A stretch of 64,000 nt of DNA from Seiridium cupressi (GCA_036674765.1 JARVKI010000059.1:208932-272931), one strand, 5' to 3'. Shown: positions 33,667 to 44,890, counted from the first letter of the stretch. The notes: generated by a model from the letters alone, not told the origin. Program-made: numbers and translations.

Positions 33667-36027
33667 TTAGATTATCTCCAAAGGCTTAACACTTCCTTCT
33701 TTCAACTCAACCTTGCACTGCGGCAGCTCTATTCCAAATGTGTCATAAGTCAATCCTGACGTTGAGTTCTCATCAGTCACAATCCATCGCCTATTCAGGA
33801 TATCACCGTCCTGCGCCCGATCGAAGAAGTTCTGAGGTGCGAACATAATACTGCTCACGGCTTCGTTGTACAAAGTGACAGGGACATCCTCCGACCGTGT
33901 GAAGTGATGCATACCCAAGTTGAACCAGAAGACCAAGTCTTCTCCTTCGATGGTCTCCTTGTCAAAGAATTTGGAGAAATCTTGCTGCGGCTTCCACGGC
34001 ATGTTGAGATTCTGCACGCTGTTGGCGAATGGCTCCGTGTCGTGTTGTCGCGTTACGGCCAGTTGCGACTTAGACATCTGCATATTCTTTCGACTGAATG
34101 GAGAATTGAGGGTGGTCAGGTGGATGTTGGACCGTCCTGGCACAATGCGATATCCACGTTTAGATCCCCACTTATTGGTCTTGTTGGCATGGTTGATGCA
34201 GTACATGGCTTCTCCATTTCCTGCCCAGTTAAACTGTTGCTCCGTCTTCATGTTGTAGCTGTTCAACTCGATCTGCTCAAAGACCCCAAGCTCTGGCCAC
34301 CATGGCTGCTCTGTGGGGGCGGCAAGAATTTCAGTCACTTCGAGGCTGTTTTCTGTATCCAAGATATCAAAGTCGGCCTTCCAGGTCAAGACATGGTCAT
34401 GTAGCGAGCCTTGTACTGCCTCTTGGATACGCGGGCCCCATTTGCCCTGGTCAGGATAGTAGAAGGACGACTGAAGGTACCCTGACGCTCGCACTGTGAT
34501 CTCCAGAGACCCATCAACGTGAAAGGCGTAGTCAAACAGATAATCATAGTTGCCCACTGTAGCAATTGAGCGGACTGTCAAGTGTGAAGCCTTGACTACT
34601 CCAAGGTCATCGAAGCCGAATAGCGTTGTACCGCCTGCAGCCCTATGCCGTGAGAGAGGAAATCCTGCATCTGACTCGAAGATGCAGATGGAATCGGGGC
34701 TGATGATTGTCGTGTTGCCGTCATGCGCGCTGATGTTCCAGAACGTCGCGCCAAAGGGGCAATCGAAACCTTCTACCAACGGATACAAACTGCCTCCAAG
34801 CTGATAGTATGTATCGTGATAGACGGTCGTGGATGACTTGGGTGTGAATCCTCCGTACTGGGCGGCGGCCTCTTGCATGGAAAGCTCGTAGAGAATACGC
34901 TCCCCTTTGAAACGAATATCGTAGAACATGACACCAAGACTTAGCGTATGGGCCACGTAGAATGTCCATCCCATATACTCCACATACTGTTGCTCAGTAT
35001 CCAGCTTATATCGCTTTCCTCCGATCTCGATACTCTGAGGAGCGAACTTCTCCTCCAGGTCACGCTTGCCCATGGCCTGGTCGTAGTTGACCAGAGCCCA
35101 ATCATAATCCTCCGATACGTGATATGCTTCAGTCAATTCTCCAGCTTCGAAAGCTGTGCGAAGATCCTCGACTGTAGGAAAGAATCTCGTGTTGGTCACG
35201 ATGCCTTTCAACTTGTATAGGGATGTGTCGGTGCCAGTAATGTCTATCATCAGATAGAAGTCAACAGAGCGAAGATAGGATGCAGGTCCAGGGAATTTGA
35301 ATACCACGGTACGGAAAGCCGAAGTCCCATCAAAGGAACTGGGAGACGTCGTGATTGACGTCAAAGTTGACCTTTCGTCGTAGTCGCCATACCAGACACC
35401 CCCAAGGAGATCAGACGTAATGTCAGTAATGTTGGACATGACATCCACAAGGACAGGGTCAGATGCCAAGATCCGTAGAGCATCGAATGTTCTGCCGTTG
35501 TAAGGGACGGACCCGCCAGAGCCACCGTTGTAAATGTAATCCAGCTTCTGGATTGTGGTCTCGCTGCCGACTGGTAAAGGTCCAACCATGTATTCCTGGG
35601 ATACTGGTTCTTCTTTTCCACCCTCGAAGATAATTGCCCTAGCATACTGCGCGGGCTTGGGCCCAGAACCATCCAAGTATGGGAGGACTTCAGATTTGTT
35701 CAGCGGTACCGTGTCAATGTAGTAGAGGTAGTTGTCATTGATGCCGGCGACTGAGACGTCCGTCAAGTTCAATCCAGAAGCTGGATCGTGTAGCAGTTGC
35801 CAAACTGCGACGTTGTCCTCGACTGAGACTGAGCTCCACACATTGCTCTTGGGTGCCGTAGTAGAAGGAGCCGTCTCATAGAGCGAACATGTGGCACAAG
35901 TTGAGTTGTCGGCTCGTTTTTGAAATTCGCGGAGAAGAGCACGTCTTTCAAAACCCAAAGGGGGTGTTGAACAAACTGCCCCAACGGCTGCATATAGCAA
36001 AAGGATTAAGAGATAGCCTAGTTCCAT
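33667..36027 (-). CDS. Secreted copper amine oxidase (TPQ-dependent)
   Basis: Oxidative deamination of primary amines to aldehyde, NH3 and H2O2, outside the cell. Uninterrupted 786 residues with a signal peptide (LLILLLYAAVGAVCS). The cofactor site VGNYDY gives Tyr494 as the topaquinone precursor. Copper ligands are H543 and H545 (LHDHVL), and H707 or H708 (GMHHFTRSEDVP). The substrate-channel region reads YYQLGGSLYPLVEGFDCPFG. In characterised enzymes the catalytic base is Asp in Y-x-D-x-G, but here the aligned residue is Gln409. The rest of the fold is normal: two N-terminal domains and a long C-terminal beta-sandwich ending DTFGIELPQCKVELKEG. Several N-x-S/T sequons fit secretion. Family firm; activity open because of the Asp-to-Gln difference. 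Confidence 0.9.
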   Translation of the reverse strand: MELGYLLILLLYAAVGAVCSTPPLGFERRALLREFQKRADNSTCATCSLYETAPSTTAPKSNVWSSVSVEDNVAVWQLLHDPASGLNLTDVSVAGINDNYLYYIDTVPLNKSEVLPYLDGSGPKPAQYARAIIFEGGKEEPVSQEYMVGPLPVGSETTIQKLDYIYNGGSGGSVPYNGRTFDALRILASDPVLVDVMSNITDITSDLLGGVWYGDYDERSTLTSITTSPSSFDGTSAFRTVVFKFPGPASYLRSVDFYLMIDITGTDTSLYKLKGIVTNTRFFPTVEDLRTAFEAGELTEAYHVSEDYDWALVNYDQAMGKRDLEEKFAPQSIEIGGKRYKLDTEQQYVEYMGWTFYVAHTLSLGVMFYDIRFKGERILYELSMQEAAAQYGGFTPKSSTTVYHDTYYQLGGSLYPLVEGFDCPFGATFWNISAHDGNTTIISPDSICIFESDAGFPLSRHRAAGGTTLFGFDDLGVVKASHLTVRSIATVGNYDYLFDYAFHVDGSLEITVRASGYLQSSFYYPDQGKWGPRIQEAVQGSLHDHVLTWKADFDILDTENSLEVTEILAAPTEQPWWPELGVFEQIELNSYNMKTEQQFNWAGNGEAMYCINHANKTNKWGSKRGYRIVPGRSNIHLTTLNSPFSRKNMQMSKSQLAVTRQHDTEPFANSVQNLNMPWKPQQDFSKFFDKETIEGEDLVFWFNLGMHHFTRSEDVPVTLYNEAVSSIMFAPQNFFDRAQDGDILNRRWIVTDENSTSGLTYDTFGIELPQCKVELKEGSVKPLEII

Positions 36028-37898
36028 AATGCCTATATGCTAACAAGAGCTGCAGCTGTGGTGGTTCAAGGCGAGAACAAAAAGCTAGAAATCACTGTAT
36101 GTGCGCTCTCAATTTATATGCATCCGCTTAAACCTACCAAATTGCCCCAAGCGATCATGATCAGATTAATGGTACAGCTGCATTTCTTTTCAGCCTGCAT
36201 GATGTAATGATATACGGTTTATTGCTGCTAGCTCGGCTCCAGTAGTGCTTTGTAGATCCGAGCTGGCGATGCATGGCAGCTATCTAGCAAGGAATAGCAG
36301 GGGCCCTTCAGCTCTGGTCACTAATTTTCTGCCCCACCAGCAGTGGGTGGAGATCAGTCCTACTCTATACAGCTGAACGCCAAGTAGAATGTTCACCTAA
36401 TCCAGAGTTGCAACCACTGTATTTCTCTCTCTACAAATGGCCATGACGATCTAAGTGGAGGCTAAAAGTCGATTCGTGGAGCGAAAACCCCTGCCAAAGG
36501 TTAATCAAAACAAGGACCCATGAAAAATGTTACGAAACCGTGCATAATGTGCCAGCGGCCATACTAACACGCATGAAGCAAGGCAAGCTGCATGCGACTA
36601 GTACTTGAAAGACTGGGTGCCAATGGTAGGTGCGTAAGGTGTTTGTCCAATGATCTTTGTTCAGCGCAGATAAGAGCTTCGGAACGCAGCAGTCAAGCCA
36701 GCTACTCGATATAGCTGACTGCCAAGAAAGCCGAGCACTTGAAGGCTCAGCTATCCACAAAAGTCTCATAAATCTCTCAACGGTATATCTGGAGGCGACC
36801 AAGTAATCAATGGCATTCGGAGTAGCCCGAGTTCATGGCGAAAGTGCAAAGAAAAAAACATTGCGTACATAATCTGACCTGTTTACCGACGCAATGGACA
36901 CTTGGCGCTTGGCGCTGCACCCAGTAGAGCGGAACGCACGTCTTCTAGGTCGTGGCCGAAACTCGAAACAAGTCAAGCTTGTATGTTATTTCCTGGTTGA
37001 TTGATCCTGATTGACGGGACCGAGTAGGTTTCAAAGGTGCTGGGATAATTTGGACGAATCAAAGTGTTTTGTCGTCGTCATTTACCGCTTGACTTCATAA
37101 CTACCAACGGGGTGAAGTCACATGTTATGCAATGGATATTCATGGGTACCATAGCGTGCGCGCTTGCCAATTCTGCCCGAGACCAATGCCCGTTGTATCT
37201 GTTTTCTGCGTTATCTACTGGCCACGGTTTAATGGGAAGCTTAGATAGTGACATGCTCTATATCCTACATCAAGCAGAGGCGACAAGCTTGGGCACATAT
37301 AACACATGCATCCAGCCAACGGGGTCACACAAATGAAGACCAGCTTCCCACTACTAGAAATGTAAGGAATCGTCTTTAAAGCGACCTGATGTTAAACAAG
37401 TGTAAAGCTCATTACTAATTAACAAGCCGCAACAAAAGCGAGAAAGCCGAAAGCGAAGAAGCCTATATGGGCGTAGCATGCCATTATCAAGTCCTAGATT
37501 TTAGAATGAACCTTGTATATTGTTGACATGGAGTAGTTGCAGGTTTGATATCATTACCGTTCCTTGCTCCACTAAGTAGTGGGAAGCTAATATTGTCAAG
37601 AAAATGGGTTGAAATGGGGGAGGGCTTAGGTGCTCCAGGGATACAATGATAGGAACCAATCACAAGGTAAGCAGAGATATGCTAGTATATTGGGCAAGTT
37701 ATATAGCTGGTTTACATTGCGCTGCTGATGGACAGTGTACCGTATCTCTCGCGCTCGCTTCGTGACCGGGGGATATTCTTAGGCACTCCCAAGGCCTGCG
37801 TTTTAGGCTTCGTGCTACGTGAGGTCTAACTTGGCTAGGAGCATCTCGAATGCTGAAAATTCGAAATCAGTTCAACCACGGTGAGATTCCACCTCCTC
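36028..37898. other. Intergenic, 1.9 kb without a supported gene
   Basis: Holds the amine oxidase promoter and the 3' flank of the sugar transporter. Frames at 36530-36802 and 37064-37336 have no recognisable similarity. Confidence 0.45.
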
Positions 37899-39541
37899 TC
37901 ATTGGTCCATGTCAACCTCCTTTCTCTCAACACCCAAAGCCTCTTCCACGTCACGCCGGCGAGTCTTTGCATCCACCGCCCCGAAAATAACGTCAATCTC
38001 CTCCAGAGTGCGCTGCTTCGTCTCAGGTACGAATAGAAAGATGAAGATTCCCATGGCAAGGCAGAAAACCGCAAACATGATAAAGGTTCGCCAGCCAATG
38101 TTATTAATGGCAAGGGGAGTGACCTTGGTGATCACGAAGTTGAAAAGCCATTGAGTGGCAGCTAAGTCGATACTCATTAGCACATTGCGACCACCAAAAC
38201 AGCGCAGAAGATAGCAACTCACCAGCAACACCTACACCATACGCACGGAGACGTGTGGGAAAGATCTCCGAAACGAAGACCCATGGGGTTGGACCCCAGG
38301 ACGCCGAGTAACCAATCACGTAGAGATAGATCATGACAGCCATGGCAATACTCGGGCTACTCACACCACTGGCTTTCGTGTCCGGAGGGAATTTAACAAG
38401 GAGTACACCGATAATCAACATCATGGCAGTCATCCACGCGGCACCGCCAATCAGAGAATTCCTACGCCCCCATTTATCGATACCAACAAGCAGAAAAATA
38501 GCTGTGGCAACGACTTTGACCGTGCCGTAGATTCCAGTAGCGAACAACGAAGAGTCAGAAGAGGAAATGCCGATGGTCTGAAAGATTTGTGGTGCGTAGT
38601 AGCCAATCGAATTAGTCCCCGAAAACTGTTGCCAGAGCATAACGAAAAATGCCAACAGAAAACGCTTCCTGGTAACGAGTCAGTAGCTTTTCACCCTCAA
38701 GGCAGGGGGTTGATGAGACTAACCGGTTGGCTGGAGCAAATACTTCCTTCCAGGACAACCCTTCAGTTGCATGCTCCTCTTCCTCAATCGCAGCCTTTAT
38801 CTCAGCCAACTCCTCTAATATCTCGGGATCGTCCATAGGCATGCATCGGACATGTGCCAATGCTAGATGGGCCTTCTCGCTGCGACCCTTCTTTGCCAAC
38901 CATCTTGGACTTTCTTTAAGAAAACAAAGACCGATCATCATCAGTCCACCGGGGATGAGCTGGACTGCCACGGGAACACGCCACTGCTTGGTGCTGGTGG
39001 GAATGTGCTTGGCCACACCATAGTCCAGCCAGTAGGCGAATGTTGAACCGATGACAAGTAACTCCTGGAACAGACCAGCTATACGACCACGGATCTTGGG
39101 CGGAGCATTCTCGGAAACGTAGACGGACATGACACCGCTTAGCCCGCCAATGCCCAAGCCGGCAACAACACGTCCGCCATAGATGTAAGAGATATCGTGG
39201 CTTGCGCCGGTCTGTATAGCTGCTCCGACCATAAAAACAGCGGCAAAGATGAAAAGTGTGGACCGTCGGCCGATGATATCGTTCACGACAGATGCTATGA
39301 TCGCCCCAAAGAATGCTCCAGCTGTCAATAAGGAGACCACGTTGGAAGAGACATACGCGTTCTGCTCGTTGGCAAAGCCAGAGCCGCCAAGAGGCAACCC
39401 AAAGTCAGTCTTGAAAGAATCAAGAGCTAACACTGAGCCCATGACACCAGTATCGAACCCGAAGAGAAGTGCACCCATGTATGCAACTCCTGTCAAGAGA
39501 TAGACTTTCCGGTTCTGGAAAAACCCCGATGTTGCCGCCAT
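37899..39541 (-). CDS. MFS sugar/quinate-type transporter
   Basis: Sugar-porter family, 508 residues, plasma membrane, 12 helices. Three exons: 39541-38724, 38668-38223, 38161-37899 (1,527 nt) with introns of 55 and 61 bp. Landmarks in order: ALLFGFDTGVMGSVLALDSF (helix 1), NDIIGRRSTLFI (loop 2-3), GRVVAGLGIGGLSGVMSVYV with ENAPPKIRG, and KESPRWLAKKGR before the central loop. After the first splice come LWQQFSGTNSIGYYAPQIF, DKWGRRNSLIGG, PTPWVFVSEIFPTRLRAYGV and the terminal PETKQRTLEEIDVIFG. The overall pattern is closer to quinate/hexose porters of ascomycetes than to high-affinity glucose carriers, but substrate cannot be read from sequence. Confidence 0.92.
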
Positions 39542-40904
39542 TGTCGTTCGCTATTTGTGCTACGCTAGCTCCAGTGCTATTCAACTTCATAAGACAAGTA
39601 CACTAGAGAAGGCCATCCGCAGGATAGCTGCAATCTGCGGGGCATTTATACAGCAACTTCTTGCGATGAACTTGAGCTCCGAGGGACCGAGCGGTTGACC
39701 GCCATCATCCTGTAGAACTTGTGGCCAGTTGGCCCACACACCCTTCAACAACGAATCTCTGCGCAATCAAACAGGCGCTCTGCGGAAATAAGGGATGACC
39801 CGGTGGGTATTGTGGAGATATATATTGGGCCCAAGGTTTGGGGGTCTTGAGGGGTTGATCCACGACAGCCAGCTCACTGCGATGGCCCACTTCCCCCCGG
39901 GGAAATTATGGGCGAACACGCAAAGATAAGCCGGGCAAGAGACAAACCCGCACCAATCGAAGCGACTGATCTGTTTGCGTACCAGTGCAAGTGTACAAGC
40001 TACTGAGCTACCAATTCACCCTGGGAAGTCACAAAACTCAATAAAACAGCCTTCGTTATCGGGATTTATGAACATCCTAATGTGTATAAATGACACATCG
40101 CAAGGGTCAATGGTCAGTTGCCAAGTTTGCGGCTCAGCAAGGCCAAGCCGGGTGTACGAGCGAGCAGGGGCTTCTGAGGTGCCTTAGCGTGCACCAACGG
40201 CTTTCGGGAATATTGCGTCATATAGCCGGCATCATTACCCCGAATCCCAGCTTAGCTATTCGCTCCTCGGGCAAAAATTTACACCAACGACAAAGCTTTT
40301 TGTCATGTCATGGAATGTGCTCAGCAGACCACCAAACAAACTGTAGGGAAGGCTGCTTTACGAAGACTTACACCGTCTCTTGGGCCCGATAATTGATCAA
40401 GGTATGTAGCGTGATGTGCCAGCGGATCTGTCGACTTGATCTCGATAAAGGCAGTGGAGAATGGGTGGCTCCAGCAGGTTGTGTGTCAAGATGGGCAAAG
40501 GTTAGGGTGAATTGGTTGATTAATTGAGTATCAGAGGAGAGGAGGAAGGAAGAGGAAATAGTCTAGTATATGTACATGTGCATGTGGTTGGGCCACCTGT
40601 TTCAACATTGTGGTAGTCATTAACGAGCTGTAAGGGTGAGACCGGGTCTAATGTTTATTGGTATGACCATGGCTTCTACGTCAGGTATGTCTTCCTGAAC
40701 ATGCGGGTCGCCTTCTAGACTAGCGACTCGCATGATGATGTGAACATTACTTCGTCGGTAGAATGGGCAGTGTTCAAACAAATCGCTCGATCAACGCATG
40801 ATATAGGCCGAACTGGATGGAAGAAGATGATTAACAGGAACTGCTTCAGTATCTGGAAACCAGTTTAGCAATATGGTAGAATGGATCGCGAGTTGGAACC
40901 TCAA
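39542..40904. other. Intergenic; transporter promoter and dispersed repeat copy B
   Basis: About 1.3 kb without a gene. Contains the transporter promoter and, at about 40508-40606, the second copy of the degenerate dispersed repeat. Confidence 0.45.
40508..40606. repeat. Degenerate dispersed repeat, copy B
   Basis: Same block order as the copy at 26450-26572: GGGTGAATTGG, GATTAATTGAG, TCTAGTATATG, ACATGTG, and GCCACCTGTTTCAACA. Shorter than copy A in its 3' half. Flanking sequence of the two copies differs, so this is dispersal rather than segmental duplication. Confidence 0.65.
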
Positions 40905-41210
40905 TCAAGATAGGGAAGGCACGATAATCGCTGAACTGTCTCCTAACGATAGACTAATCCTGCGGTATAGTAATCCTATCCTGAGTACGTCTGCAGGTCC
41001 GACCCCACTGAGCTGTAGTATTCTTGTTGCGGCTATCGCACCAGCGCAGAGAACTATGTCAAGCGTGGATGCGTTTATTCTCGTATCGGTGTAGATAAGG
41101 GATAGCATCCCCTGAAAAGGCGCAGTGCGACCGCAATACCACGGCGTTTGGAGAGATGTGCAAGGAGTTTCGTCATTTGAAAGCACTTTTAGCGGGTGGG
41201 TATGCACGAT
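40905..41210 (-). pseudogene. GMC oxidoreductase fragment
   Basis: The frame contains ASTLDIVLCAGAIAATRILQ followed by LSGVGPADVLRIG. This is the second GMC signature (choline/glucose/aryl-alcohol oxidase family: GAxxSPxILxLSGVGPxxxL). Full enzymes have 550 to 650 residues with an N-terminal GxGxxG FAD site and a C-terminal His catalytic site. Neither is present, and a stop follows within 20 codons of the signature. A remnant of a gene otherwise lost. Confidence 0.72.
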
Positions 41211-42403
41211 TGATACTGGTTACGGCTGGAAGGCCCAACGCTCTATAACCGAGACATAGCGTCGCGCTGGCGCGTGTGGGCACCGCGGGAAATATCGGTG
41301 ATACACAGGTATCTTAACAGAAGATTCAATTATTGCAGACGAAGGGGCTGGGCAAGATAATCATCACCGGTTCTTTGTGTACGACAAGCAGGCAAATGAA
41401 GAGAAGAGCGGGGGTGTTGGTGAATGAATACTGTGGGCGGCTAGTGTGCAAGCACATTTAATACTTCATACCATACCGTAAATATTTTTAATTATGGAAA
41501 CTTGATAAACCCAGAGCGGACAAATTCCTTTGCAAGTAAACATTGCGACTTCTTCTCGAATGGAAATGTCCGCAGAAAGACTCGGCATGATATGATCCTC
41601 GGGTATTTGCGCCATGCGTATTACGCAGCCTTTTTTGAAGATTTCGCGACCGCGCTTTGCCATCGCTTATCCATTGTAAGGAAGACCAGCGGCATACTCG
41701 TCGTAGTTATCAGTATGGGTACATAAATACCGAATCGATTGAAATTACATTGACGTTACAATCCTTGGTCGAAATGGTTCCGGCGCCTGTATTCGGGCCA
41801 AAAACGACAGGCTAGATTTGTTGCTATTCCCAGGACAATGGGAATACATGTATAATTCGATATACGTGGAGGAACATTCTCTGAGGTGAGCAGATTAGAT
41901 AGCTTCTCTGGACGCTGTTCATGCTTTTATAATATATAATTCATGTAACGACTAGCTTGTTGAAGTGCTCATAGCATCAAGGGAAATAGTAGAAGAATTT
42001 GTACATGCCTTGTAGAATGACGCATGGAAGTTCTGTTATACCGATAAACTCGGAGTGCGGGATACTTTTAATGCCATAAGCTAGGAATGGTAATTCGGAA
42101 CTTATTCTTTCGATACTGCCACTGCCGTCTGGATGATTTGCGAGTTTATCGCAACCTTGGAGTCAAAATCGGCAGGCACAGTTAAAGACACGCCCTTTAC
42201 AACGAGGAACTACTCACTAATGAGCAGATTGCGCCGTTTTAGACAACGGAAACCAAAGTGACAAAAAATACTAGGAGTCGAAAGGTGGACTACATAATGG
42301 CGCTAGGAACATTTCTCGTGGTACACCTTATGTTTACATGATCTGCAGACGATGCTCGAGGGGAAACACACACTAAAAGAGGGAGAATCAAGTCTAGCGC
42401 AGT
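41211..42403. other. Intergenic, no supported gene
   Basis: AT-rich 1.2 kb between a decayed fragment and the coiled-coil protein gene. Nothing supported. Confidence 0.4.
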
Positions 42404-43654
42404 TTAGAAACGGGCAGAAAAGGTGACTTCTTCAAGAGCACCTTGTATCCTGTTTGGCAGAGCCTCTTCTATGTACTCTACCAATTCCTCCTTGATGTTG
42501 TCGGACTTCTGATCAAGTGTCTCATCTATCCTACAGTCTACTCTAATTTCCAGCTCATTATCCAATTCATCCACTTTGGCTTCAAGCCCCGCAATGTCAT
42601 CATGCAGTTCACTGTCCTGGGTCGCGCAAGTCGCCTCATGCTGCGATTGCCGGGAAATCAACATTTCAACCTTCTCTTTGACATCTTGTAACTCGGTGAT
42701 CAGTAATGCCTCCCTAGTCTTGTGCTCCTTGAGCTCAGTCACCAACCAGGCAACAGTGTCCTCCAAGTGGTCTCTGGATTTAGGAGCATTTCTCGGACTG
42801 TCCGTATCCGAATTGCCTCGTCGACGCTTGTTAGACGTCTTGTCTTGGAGTATAGGGGGCATCGGTGGTCCAGGTTCGAGATCTTGGTATGCTGGTGGCG
42901 ACTCCTCCGAAGGGTTGCCTTCGACCTTGACCTCGAACCGGACAACCTTTCCACCCTTGCCGCCATAAAGGCCGCCGAGGTCGGCGTAGCCTGGCGTGGA
43001 CGACACTTGGTCATTAGACAAGGCCTCACAGAGCGATTGTATTCGAGCCTCGGACATGACGCGCCGTGGCAGACGACAGAGAATGTCAAACTTGGCGGTG
43101 CGCGCCAGCGATTGCACCGATGCCCAAACGTCACTAGACCGCTTGGTGTTCCAAATGGAATGCGAAGGGTCTAGGGTCTTGGGCACGACAAGAGCTGGCG
43201 CTTTGGCTTCACCACTCTTGAGCTTGAAGCGCAAGCACACGGTATCAGGTCCCAGCTCTTGTGCATGGTCGCTGCTGACAGACAACGTCTCGATAGCCTC
43301 GGGGGCGAGAAACGCGAACAGCGATATTTGCTCAGCTGCCGAAGCGCTCTTTATCGTCACTGGAAATCGCAACTTGAAGAAAGCTGTGTTGTATGCGGCA
43401 TGGTATTGGAGATCGAACATCAGACCGAGTTGTTCCCGCGATCGACCATCAACCCATTTCACTGTCGCTTCCAGTCTATTGTGCTTGTCATGTTTATCGA
43501 GCTTGTCATGTTGGGCTGTTTTCTTGTCTCGCGCTCTTTCAAATTCAGATTCGGTGGCAACTGCGCATTTGACCGTCGCTTCGCGCTTGAGTTGGTTATT
43601 ATCGTCGTCGCTTGCATCTGCAGAGGCCGTCGTGGCCTGCGACGACGAGACCAT
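42404..43654 (-). CDS. Hypothetical protein with C-terminal coiled coil
   Basis: Uninterrupted 416-residue frame, start ATG in a usable context. Domain not recognised. The N-terminus is polar and Lys/Asp-rich (residues 1-65). A globular segment from about 66 to 235 includes LMFDLQYHAAYNTAFFKLRF and TLDPSHSIWNTKRSSDVWAS. A Pro-rich linker with a basic NKRRR patch (about 280-285) could be a nuclear signal. The last 115 residues are heptad-like and strongly charged (ELQDVKEKVEMLISRQSQ, GLEAKVDELDNELEIRVDCR), predicting a coiled coil. It is the last intact gene before the mutated subtelomeric block, and its upstream region carries the 18-bp repeat array. Regular codon use and the absence of stops suggest a real gene. 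Confidence 0.7.
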   Translation of the reverse strand: MVSSSQATTASADASDDDNNQLKREATVKCAVATESEFERARDKKTAQHDKLDKHDKHNRLEATVKWVDGRSREQLGLMFDLQYHAAYNTAFFKLRFPVTIKSASAAEQISLFAFLAPEAIETLSVSSDHAQELGPDTVCLRFKLKSGEAKAPALVVPKTLDPSHSIWNTKRSSDVWASVQSLARTAKFDILCRLPRRVMSEARIQSLCEALSNDQVSSTPGYADLGGLYGGKGGKVVRFEVKVEGNPSEESPPAYQDLEPGPPMPPILQDKTSNKRRRGNSDTDSPRNAPKSRDHLEDTVAWLVTELKEHKTREALLITELQDVKEKVEMLISRQSQHEATCATQDSELHDDIAGLEAKVDELDNELEIRVDCRIDETLDQKSDNIKEELVEYIEEALPNRIQGALEEVTFSARF

Positions 43655-44189
43655 TGGCCGTTACTAAGAATGCGTTAGCACAACAAGACGGGTTGAAGAG
43701 GAGGCTTGAAAATATGGTCCCCTGTCAGACAGGACTCCCTCCCACCCAGGCTTCTGGCGGAAGAGCAGCCTTGACTCTCGAGTTGCGAGCTCCAAGAAGG
43801 GATGGACGAGTTGGTGCGAGGAATCAGACACTATCGCACGCTCCGGCCACATCACTGGCCACAAGGCAGAGTAGTTTGGCCAGCAGGCAGCCCCCTCTGT
43901 GAAGAAGAAGGCACCTTCCCAAGACCCTGGGTCTTTCACCGGCCGTGGACGATGAGTAGAAGCCAGTAGATTGGTCGAGGGCGCCGTCGACTAAAACCGC
44001 CAAGGGACAGCAGATGAGCAGGCGTGCGAAAGTAGGCGAGTACCTTTAAGCGAGACCGCATCTAAGTCAAGGACTGATGCGCGGACTGGTGCGCGGTTCG
44101 GAGGTCTGTATTGAATGTATCGTGAATCTGGAAGATAATAGGAGGCTGGGATGGAATTGAAAGTGGGAAGGCGGGAGGCTACTAGTATC
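43655..44189. other. Upstream region of the coiled-coil protein gene
   Basis: About 530 bp of normal base composition with no gene supported; the last unmutated unique DNA before the terminal block. Confidence 0.45.
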
Positions 44190-44315
44190 AAGTCACGTGG
44201 ATTCGTCAAGTCACGTGGATTCGCCAAGTCACGTGGATTCGCCAAGTCACGTGGATTCGCCAAGTCACGTGGATTCGTTAAGTCACGTGGATTCGTTAAG
44301 TTACGAGGATTCGCG
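44190..44315 (+). repeat. 18-bp tandem repeat, 7 units, with GTCACGTG cores
   Basis: Unit AAGTCACGTGGATTCGCC repeats head to tail with an exact 18-bp period. Units 1 to 6 keep the GTCACGTG core, and unit 7 is degenerate (AAGTTACGAGG). The core matches the bHLH G-box and the Cbf1/CDEI-type consensus RTCACRTG. The array could also be read as a Lys-Ser-Arg-Gly-Phe-Ala repeat on the plus strand, but that frame has no other support. It sits about 15 bp from the start of the AT-rich block. Confidence 0.95.
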
Positions 44316-44329
44316 CTTAAGCGATGTAT

Positions 44330-44890
44330 TAAAGGTTAATACTTACTTTATTTATAAATCGTTAATAAACGTAATAAAATTAAAAAAATAAAAAGCGTAA
44401 AATAAAAAAGAATTATTTTAATAGTTTAAATAATTATAATTAATAAATAAATATTAATAAAATATTATAGAATTTAAATTATAATTTAATATATAAATTA
44501 TATAAAAAAATTAAAATTTTTAATATAATTTAAAATTATAATTTATAAAAATTAAAATTAAATTAAATAAATTATTAATATATTAATAAAAAATAAAAAA
44601 TAAAATATATAAATAATTAATATTTTAATAATTAATTTAAATATTTATTTTATTTATAAATAAAATTAATATTTTAATAATTATATTATAATTAAATTTT
44701 ATTAATAAAAAATATATTTATTATAATATAATTATTTTTAATAAAATATATTATTTAATTAAAAATTATTAAATAATATTTTATAAATAATAATATTATA
44801 AATTTTTAATAAAAATATTATTAATAATTTAATAAATATAATAATAATAATAATAAAAATTAATTTATTTAATAAAATATAATTTAAAGT
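44330..44890. other. Extremely AT-rich, transition-saturated DNA at the inner edge of the terminal block
   Basis: Almost no C or G remains. The last 30 to 50 bases match the sequence found at the start of the second tandem unit. The rest cannot be aligned by eye, so it may be a third, eroded unit or unrelated mutated DNA. Confidence 0.5.

Noticed and set aside
40500..40510. Interstitial telomere repeat (GGTTAGGGTGA)
   Set aside because: A single TTAGGG occurrence is expected by chance.
42443..43678. Plus-strand frames opposite the coiled-coil gene
   Set aside because: Shadows of the 416-codon minus-strand gene; short and inconsistent with each other.
44190..44315. CRISPR array
   Set aside because: Units are contiguous 18-bp direct repeats with no spacers, and the organism is a fungus.
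44151..44339. Small protein of Lys-Ser-Arg-Gly-Phe-Ala repeats
   Set aside because: The open frame is only a consequence of an 18-bp tandem repeat; there is no other coding support.
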